Assembly (NCBI GenBank): GCA_029783825.1 | Contig: JAREIK010001468.1 | Location: forward strand, 4,882,261-4,946,260 | DNA length: 64,000 nucleotides | DNA from: Sapria himalayana | Taxonomy: Eukaryota; Streptophyta; Magnoliopsida; Malpighiales; Rafflesiaceae | Direction: 5' to 3' | Part shown: positions 56,709-64,000 of the stretch, piece after piece | Numbering within the stretch: the stretch's first letter is position 1 | How the letters are laid out: each line of letters begins with the position of its first letter | Position numbers and translations under genes: made by a program | Notes under the pieces: generated by a model | Seen by the model: only the letters and a program-made list of their open reading frames with translations | Told to the model about the DNA's origin: nothing | The model's database searches: none

Positions 56709-57067
56709 TAGAGGTGTCAAACGGGCCCGGCCCAAATTTTTTGAGCACGAGCGTGCCGCAGTGCCGGGCCAGGCACCGCATGGTTACTGTACCGTGCCGT
56801 GCCTGGCCCGGCACTGTTTAAAATAGTTTGACCTAGCACTGCCCGTAGGCACGGCGGGCCGTGCCGTGCCTTGCCTGGCCTGCTCGGGCTTGCATGTCTG
56901 TACGGGTTGGGATTCGGGGGGACCGCGGGTCGGGTCGAATCAGACCCGACCTGCGGTCTTTTTTGCGGGAGAGGCCATCGTGGGGTTGGGCTCACGGGGC
57001 ACCCGGCACGGGACAAACCCGTGCCCGTCTGCCGTGCCGGGCTAGCCCGGCCCGGTTGACACCTCTA
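56709..57067. mobile_element. hAT-like element, TAGAGGTGTCAA family (359 bp)
   Basis: The ends are TAGAGGTGTCAA and, inverted, TAGAGGTGTCAA. An exact 8-bp duplication GTTCTACC flanks it (56701-56708 and 57068-57075). The whole inside is GC-rich with repeats of GTGCCGTGCC, GCCCGGC and CGGGTCGGGTCGAA; no coding is left. Open frames on either strand follow from this composition. Confidence 0.93.
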
Positions 57068-58216
57068 GTTCTACCTCTAGGTAAGTCAGAGCAATAAAAA
57101 TTCATCTAGTCCAAAAAAAAGTGAGCCCCTAGACCTAATGAAAACTAATAATCTAGGACATGCTATGTCAATTTGACTAATTAATGGATTTACAAGTTTT
57201 TTTATTATCTAAAGTTAATTCATGGCTTACAAGATATTACAAGTTTTTTTATTAGTTTGGTTAACTATTTATGTATTTATTTATCCATATGTTTATTTAT
57301 TTATATATAAGATTTATTGACGAATCAATAAATGAGAATTACATAAACTCATTATCTATTATGTTAAAATATAATTATTGAAAGAAATGTACATGTAATG
57401 GATATTTCAATTATTATGTTTAAATAAAAAAAATGAAAGAAATATATTCATAAATATCCAATAATTTTCAGAAATAAATTATCACTCTAATAATAATGAG
57501 AAAAGAATTAATATATACATATAAGCAAAAAATTATACGAACTAGAGCACTTGCATTATACGAGCAAAATGGACGTGGCAATGCTTGCAACATTGCTTGC
57601 ATGTGCATGATATTTTGACAAAGGAGGATAAGCATAGATATTGTGCGTCATTGTGACTTACTGTCGCTTACTTACTGCATGCGATGGGTGTGGAGGTGCA
57701 CGCCCATTGCATTGATACCGTGTGTGCTGTGTGACATCGAATTGTGGTTGTACAGCATTGTGTGTGAAGAAGCACCACCGAGTGCATGTAGGTTATGGTT
57801 TCAGGGGTGGCAGAATTGCTGTTTACACCAAATTAAGCTTTGGTGTGGGCTAGAATTTTCAATTCCACTGAAATCAAAATAGGGTTTTTGGGTTGGAGAT
57901 AGAATTTCATTTTGGTTGGTTTTTTCTTAGATTATTTTTATTGATTTAGTATGAAGAAGGTGAAAATTTTAGTTATTATTTTTTGAAAGTTTAAAAATTA
58001 GAATTACTAATAGTGTACGGTGAGTCATGATATGGTTTTTTAGTCAAAGGATCCTTGATCACCTTATAAACGAACCATCTATCGTTTATATGAAGGAAAA
58101 ATGGTTTTGGGCATATTCCCTCATTTTGGTTGAAACTTGTCTGTTCATTGAATTTGAGTTTGCTTTAGCTTTATTAACTCATATGACATGTAAGATCTCA
58201 TGCGAGTTTATATGAC

Positions 58217-58972
58217 CTATGTTGCACAGATACACCTAGGAACTGCCGTGTCACCGTGTCCGACCCGTGTCGCCGTGTCCGACACATGGACACAGCGACA
58301 CGGGTCGGACACGGGTCGGATATGCATCAGAGACATATCCGACGCGTTGTTCGGAAACAGTCGTCGTTAATAACAGACGCGTTGTTTATCTACAGACGCA
58401 TCATTTACCAACTGACGTATTTTTACGATTCTAACGTGTCGGAAATATACTATATATTATCTATTACTCCTACATCTCCAACAAATTGAGGAGCACACCG
58501 CCGACAGTGAGTTGCCGACAAGCCGATTACGAGAAATAATTGTCATTGCGTCAAACGGGGAGGGGAGGAGCACACCGCCGAGGCACGACAATACCTAAGG
58601 TAACCTAATTCTATAAAGGGAAGAGGGGGTTTTGGAATCTGTATCGGGAGGGGGAAGAATTCGAAAATCGAAACTGTAAAGGGAGGGTGGTGGGGGGGAG
58701 GTGTTAGAGGGTTTAAATTTTTTTTACATTATTTTAAAATACAGAATTTTAAATTATTTTAAAATACAGTATTTTAAATTATTTTAAAATACAGTATTTT
58801 AAATTATTTTAAAATACCTAATATTTATAATTAATAATTTTTATTTTTAATTTTATTTTTTTATCATGACGTATCCTAGTCGTATCCGTATCCTAGTTTT
58901 TTAGAATTTGCTGTGTCTCCGTATCCTGCCGTGTCGTATCTCCGTGTCCGTATCCGTGTCCGTGCAACATAG
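58217..58972. mobile_element. hAT-like non-autonomous element, GTTGCACGGA family, copy in inverse orientation (756 bp)
   Basis: The ends are CTATGTTGCACAGA and, inverted, CTATGTTGCACGGA, with an exact 8-bp duplication TATATGAC (58209-58216 and 58973-58980). Its right half is the inverse of the left half of the copy at 29857 (AGAATTTG, TATCCTAG, the TATTTTAAAATAATT repeats and the GGGGGAGG tract). It has extra sequence at 58330-58600 not seen there. Confidence 0.92.
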
Positions 58973-59110
58973 TATATGACTATACTCATTTCAATTAACA
59001 CGTATATGTGAGTAGTTATTTAATTTTTTTTTATTATTGAGATTGGAGAAGATCATAGAGGTCGAATAGGCCACTATTCATGTTATATAATTCATCTAGT
59101 TGGCCACATA

Positions 59111-59407
59111 TAGAGGTGTCAACCGGGCTGGGCCGGCCCGGCACGAGGCACGGCACGGGTTTTTTCCGTGCCGGTTTCACGCGGGCACGCGTGGGCGTGA
59201 CCTGTCCCCTCCCGAAAAAAAGACCGTGGGTCGGGTCTGATTGGATCCCGACCCGCGGTCCCGACTTCCGACCCAGCACGGCTCGGCCTGCCGTGCCTAT
59301 GGGCCGTGCCGTGCCCGGATGGTTTTAAGCCGGCCCGGCACGGTGGCACGGTCGTGCCCTAAAAAAATGGGCTGGGCTGTGCCGGGCTGGCCCGTTTGAC
59401 ACCTCTA
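59111..59407. mobile_element. hAT-like element, TAGAGGTGTCAA family (297 bp)
   Basis: The ends are TAGAGGTGTCAA and, inverted, TAGAGGTGTCAA. An exact 8-bp duplication GCCACATA flanks it (59103-59110 and 59408-59415). The inside is GC-rich and similar to the copies at 50686 and 56709 (CCGACCCGCGGTC, GGCCGTGCCGTGCC). It is non-coding. Confidence 0.93.
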
Positions 59408-60719
59408 GCCACATAGGCCCATGAGGCTTTTGTAGCATAGATTGAGACTATAGAGCGGGTGATACGCTTAGAGAAGCTTCTGGATATGATATTCCTTTAT
59501 TCATTATCAAATAAGTTCTTATCATTTAATAGTTAGATTTTGGGTGATAAGGAGTTTTTCACCAGATCATACTTGCATTGTTGAGTAGTCTAGTCCACAT
59601 GAGAAGTGACATCTCACTCTATACTTATTAGCAACCAAGTGGGTTACTAATCAAAATAGTGGTATAGATAGGAGAAAGATAAAGAAGAAGAATAATAAGT
59701 AGAAAAAGTATAAGAAAGAAAAAAAAAAGAAAAAAAGAATATACATGCTAAAGAAGGACGAACCATTCCAGATATATTGTTGGAAGTTATTTTCGAAGGG
59801 GAGTTTAATAGCACTATAGACAATTGAGGGAGACATGTCAACTATCTAATCCATCCAAGGGTCTTCATAGAGTCATCATATCAACAATCATTAATATATC
59901 CTTCTCTTTCTTCGTATATTATAACTCTCATAATATGTTCTTTTATTTTATACTAATGGATTATTGACTTATCAGTCTATCAACTTTATAGATAATTAAT
60001 TTTTTTTACTATATTTTTTACATATTCATTTAATATTATTATTGTTAGTAGTCATTATTTAAAAGCTATTGGATATGATAATATTTAACTTGATCATTTT
60101 TTTTCATTATATTTTATTTATTTTTGATTTCGTGTTAATTTTTTTTCTGTAGTATTATCTACAAAGGTAATTTAATTTTATTTTTATTTTTTATTTTATT
60201 GATATTTAATTGCAGAATTAAAAGATTATAAGATTTAATTTTTTTTGTGATTGAGTAAGATGAATTATATATTTTAATTTTTATGATAGAATTTGTTATC
60301 AAGTATATGAGTGTGTTGAATTATTTGTTTGTATATTTTCAACTTATCTATTTATGTCTAACCAAATTTAGAATATTTTATTTTAATCGTAATGTTATTT
60401 TACTTATGAGGTATGAGATATTTTAGTTAAAAATTTATTTCGAAACTTTATATCCTACCTGCTAAACATGTGCGAGTAAAAACTCATTGATTCCGATATA
60501 TCTAAATGTATGAGAACTTAGTAGAGATAAAATGTAATAGGGATTCATGTATTTTTTTTTTACTTTTATTATAAATTATTTATAAATTACATAAGTATTT
60601 TTTTATTATCGATAATTTTTTTATTATTTTTGAGATGTTCCATAAAATAATATAAAAGTAATGTAATAAAAATATTAAAAATTAATATTTTTTAATTATA
60701 ATACATTATGTTAGTCACA

Positions 60720-61430
60720 TGATCATATGCTAGATTTCATGTATCGACACTCTCTCACATATTAGAGTTGCAGAAGAAAGAATATACATGTGATTGAGAT
60801 TGTTCGAATGATTTTCTTTGGTATAGTATTTCGAAATATTATTGGGGAGATACGGTATCAATCAAAAAATAATTTATCAACCATATATTTTTTTTAATCC
60901 TTTCTTAATTCATCAATCAAAAAATAATTCAACCAGACATTTTGTATTCTGGAGAACGATTATTTAAGCTATCTCTTGAAATTTTTGGGAATACTTCATT
61001 TATCTACGATCTCTCCTCAGGATAGGACAAAATGATACATATGGCCTTGAGATATCACTTTATTGGATACTCTAGTACTCAAAAATTATACATATGTATT
61101 TTACAAAGGATGGTAGGATGTGTGTAAGTATGATATTATTATTATTTTTTTTGTGTATGGCTTATATTTTGTGAGATTAAGAATAGTGAGTCTAGAAGAT
61201 GAATTGGGACCCATTATCTTACATTATTTTTCTGTAGTTATACTTGGACCTTCGGTTAGGGAGAGAGTCACCTGTCGGCGAAATCTAAACTTATTAGTCT
61301 ATATTATGATAACATTCATATGGAGTCATCACAAGTATTAATAAGTACAAAGTATGTTGATTCTAAAGATGATGAGATTTTTCATAAGGAAAAATTTGCT
61401 TCGGGTCTAGACAACATAGTAATCCACAAG
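60720..61430 (+). pseudogene. Ty1/copia relic D (integrase C-terminal region)
   Basis: On the + strand KNIHVIEIVRMI fits copia ERKNRHLLEVARxL. After a gap FKLSLEIFGNTSFIYDLSSG fits the LPPRVFGCxCFVHxxSPG region, and HFIGYSSTQKLYICILQRM fits CVFLGYSxTQKGYKCYxPxxRR. Stops and shifts are present. It is the same part of copia as relic C (37043-37510) but not the same copy. No LTR was found for it. Confidence 0.75.
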
Positions 61431-61784
61431 TCTACTCTAGTTTAGGCCATAAAGAGCTGACAACTATGAGACTTGCTTACTTATGACTTTGAGTTCCTTT
61501 TTGGGCATTAATATGCAAAATGCAATTAAAACATATACTTTTTTTGTGAGACGACCCTACTAAATATATATATAAATTATATGTTTTACTAAATATTATA
61601 TATAGTTTTTATTTATTAATGAGATACAATCAAGTAATATATATTTAATTTAAAAATCAAATATTATTAATATTTTTTATTAATACAAGTATTTTGATTT
61701 TTAAAATAAAATAATAAAATTTTAATAATCCAATATATATGTATGTGTATTTGTGTGTGTGTGTGTGCGTGTGCGTGCGCAATT

Positions 61785-62075
61785 TAGCAAGCATCCCCAA
61801 GTGCACTATTCTAGTATAGTGCTCACTTTTTTTCTTTATCTAGGGGATTATACCCTGCAAACTTAGGGTTATTCCTCTTAGGATATTGGCTCTGATAACT
61901 TGTTACACAAAAAAATTGTATAAACTCCATATGTAAAATAAATGTTTGTGATAAGTTATTATATAAGGGACAGATCTAATTGGGGCAACTTATAAGTTTG
62001 ATGCTATCTTCAATAGCACAGTGAAATAAAAGGTTAGGAAATAATCAAAAATAATAAATTACAAAACTTTAAATT
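61785..62075. repeat. LTR-like fragment
   Basis: Begins near GTGCACTATTCTAGTATAGT and includes CCTGCAAACTTAGGG and TAATTGGGGCAACTTATAAG, shared with fragments near 20265, 46645 and 50090. A weaker match to the start lies near 43798 (CACTATGTTGGTATAGTGCAC). No partner LTR or coding region belongs to it. Confidence 0.45.
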
Positions 62076-62313
62076 ACAACAATTTGGTATGATTTTATTA
62101 AATAATTATACGATAAAGTGAATATGATATCCAGAGCAAGATTTATCATACTTTATGTACTAGTATATTATCTTTAAATAAAATTATAAAAATAAAGAGT
62201 AACCACATGATTGAATCAACCATTGCAAAGAAACATTCCTGAACGGTTTTGGTGGATTCATTTTGATCATCAATTATGTGATTAATCAAAATAATCAATT
62301 ATGTGGCCCCTTG

Positions 62314-62386
62314 GAGTTAACAATAGAGGTGTCAAACGGGCTGGGCTCAGGCCACCAGGCCCATTTGACACCTCTATTGTTAACTC
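62314..62386. repeat. Palindromic TAGAGGTGTCAA hAT remnant with inverted flank
   Basis: A perfect 23-bp inverted repeat, gagttaacaatagaggtgtc plus aaa and its exact inverse, closes a loop of about 27 GC-rich bases. The inner 12-15 bases are the usual TAGAGGTGTCAA ends. The outer 10 bases (GAGTTAACAA) are host flank, copied in inverse on the right. A direct GTTAACAA lies just left of the element (62316-62323) and another at 62391-62398, after four bases (TTAA). Confidence 0.9.
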
Positions 62387-62798
62387 TTAAGTTAACAACC
62401 CATGAATTTGGTGTAAAAAGAGTACTTGTGCACGATATAACATCCGAGGAACGAGAAATATATCTTATTATCTTACTAGTAAAAAATTCTTCATTTCTCA
62501 AATAGTATGCATCATTGCATACAAGTATCACACTTCACATCATTGCCCTCCATTTTCACTCACATTGCACCCTCGATTAACACTACTAGTTGGTTGGCAA
62601 CTTTAACACTCCCATACAAGCCCATGCGCACACACACACACTCACGCACTCACACACACTCACACACACAAACACACACTACACCTCATGCACACTAACA
62701 ATGAGTACACGCTTGCAGCATACTATTGTTGTATCATTGCAGTGACACATCATTACGCACACATTCACTTAATGCCATCTACGTACTATGCACACCAC

Positions 62799-63491
62799 TG
62801 GGGTTGTAATCAAGCCGTTAGAAGCTCGCTCGAACTCGTTTATTAAGTTAAACGAGCCGAGCACGAACATCATTTTAAGACTCGTAAGTTAAATGAGCTG
62901 ACCTCGAGCACCCTAAAACTCGGCTCGTCAGCTCTTTAACAGGCTCGTGAGCAAGTTCGTTAACCATGCTTGTGAACAAGCTCATGAACCAAGCTCGTGA
63001 ACAGACTCGTGAACATGGAGAAGACTTGATGCACAACAAATTTTTCCTACAAATGAACACGATGAATATTTTAACTCTTGAACGTCAATCAAGTTAATTG
63101 AACTTTTATTATATTATCTTTTTAATTTAGTTGTATGTTGACTATTTTAGATGAACATTTTCTTTAATTCCTGAACATTATTTTGAGGCTCGTAAGTTAA
63201 ACGAGCCGAGCCCGATCACTCTTAAACTCAGCTCGTCAGCTCATAAATAGGCTCGTGAACATACTCGTGAATAGGCTTGTGAGCAAGCTCGTTAACCATA
63301 CTCGTGAACAAGCTCGTTAACCATACTCGTGAACAAGCTCGTGAACAGGCTCGTAAGTTAAACGAGCCAAACCCGAGCACCCTCAAACTCGGCTCGTCAG
63401 CTCGTTAATAGGCTCGTGAATAAGCTCGAGCCTACTCCTTTAAAACCGAGCCGAGCCGAGCTGCCTAATACTCGGCTCGGTTACACCCCTA
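62799..63491. mobile_element. hAT-like element with CGAGCC-rich inside (693 bp)
   Basis: The ends are TGGGGTTGTAATCAAGCCG and, inverted, TAGGGGTGTAACCGAGCCG. An exact 8-bp duplication CACACCAC flanks it (62791-62798 and 63492-63499). Inside, GCTCGTGAACAAGCTCGTTA-type units recur about a dozen times in two blocks, and AAACGAGCCGAGC is repeated at both ends and in the middle. No transposase is seen. Confidence 0.92.
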
Positions 63492-64000
63492 CACACCACT
63501 CACCACCGCACACCTCACATACATGCTCACATTTGATGCCTACAATGGGTTGTTTTTTTTCACTATATATATATATATATTTGTTTAGGGGGATTTCAAA
63601 CCTTAGATATGATACAATGTAAAAAAAAAAATACAAAAAATAAACTCACTATATATGAAAAATAATATAATAAGTCACATAGAAAATAATAAAATAAACA
63701 TAACTTATAAATAAAAACATAATGCATAAACAAAAATCTTACATTTAAATAATAATAACTCCATTCTGTATGCAATGTTTTAAACTTTAAAAAGATAAGT
63801 ATTTCTCAATTTTTGTTTTACTTTTAATTTTTTTAAAAAATATATATTTAAAAAATATATCTTAAAATATTTATTTAAAGTGTTAGAATATTTTTTTGAT
63901 TAATTTTATTGTGTTAAATGTAACAAAAAATAATTTTAAATTAATTATTTTGTAAAAAAGATAACTTGTTTATTCTAGTGCCAAATTTCCTGAACAAGTT

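Larger units (their letters stand above)
56254..64000 (+). other. Intron 9 of the TTM gene, open at the right edge
   Basis: No following TTM exon could be found. Apart from the elements listed separately, 57080-58210, 59420-60710, 61430-61780 and 63500-64000 hold AT-rich sequence without recognisable genes. 62600-62700 is rich in CACA repeats. The final bases contain TATTCTAG, an acceptor-like site, but the phase required gives a stop within five codons. Confidence 0.75.

Noticed and set aside
63971..64000. Acceptor-like TATTCTAG at the window edge as the start of TTM exon 10
   Set aside because: In the phase required after exon 9 the next codons reach TGA at once, and the residues do not fit the expected coiled-coil start.
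1..64000. CRISPR arrays, operons, prophage or other prokaryotic systems
   Set aside because: The window is clearly plant nuclear DNA; the tandem repeats seen lack the repeat-spacer pattern and no bacterial genes were found.
1..64000. Endogenous pararetrovirus sequence
   Set aside because: All reverse-transcriptase and integrase relics read as copia or gypsy retrotransposons; no movement-protein or coat-protein landmark was seen.

Overview
This is a eukaryotic nuclear window from a flowering plant with an AT-rich, transposon-rich genome. The grounds are plant-type spliced exons, GT-AG introns, a Ty1/copia LTR retrotransposon primed by initiator-Met tRNA, and hAT and CACTA DNA transposons. The species cannot be fixed from the sequence. 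Long TE-filled introns recall palms, orchids and other large-genome monocots, but that is only an impression.

The window holds one host gene, on the + strand: a TTM1/TTM2-type gene (P-loop uridine-kinase-like domain followed by a CYTH/triphosphate-tunnel domain). Nine coding exons were assembled by reading frame and splice sites: 20522-20858, 29529-29643, 31169-31364, 31537-31650, 31743-31916, 39779-39973, 53721-53843, 53919-54031 and 56160-56253. Together they give 1461 nt (487 codons) with no stop and no frame break, spread over 35.7 kb. The C-terminal coiled coil and membrane anchor expected for this family are not in the window, so the gene runs past the right edge (intron 9 is more than 7.7 kb). 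A non-coding leader exon probably lies at about 16415-16619, with a leader intron of about 3.9 kb ending at 20511.

Layout. 1-8345: a tandem array of about 2-kb units, each carrying a decayed hAT transposase C-terminal segment on the - strand. 8345-10541: a decayed CACTA element (TNP2 relic on the - strand, CACTA-type terminus at 10541). 10542-11040: TA/TG microsatellite. 11041-11391: gene-proximal upstream flank. 11392-16414: a young, nearly complete Ty1/copia element, antisense to the gene, with 317-bp LTRs and a CTTGT target duplication. It lies in the promoter or leader of the TTM gene. 16415-56253: the TTM gene, whose introns carry copia relics on both strands, a gypsy relic, and at least four families of hAT-like elements, many with exact 8-bp target duplications. 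56254-64000: intron 9, with a tRNA-derived SINE, further hAT-like elements, a copia integrase relic and an unusual palindromic hAT footprint.

The host gene looks intact, while nearly all the transposon coding sequence is broken, mostly by changes compatible with C-to-T decay. The most interesting points are the antisense copia insertion just upstream of an intact TTM gene (with an in-frame stop and a catalytic Asp-to-Asn change in that element), the hAT-relic tandem array, and the set of hAT families whose ends and target duplications can be read directly.
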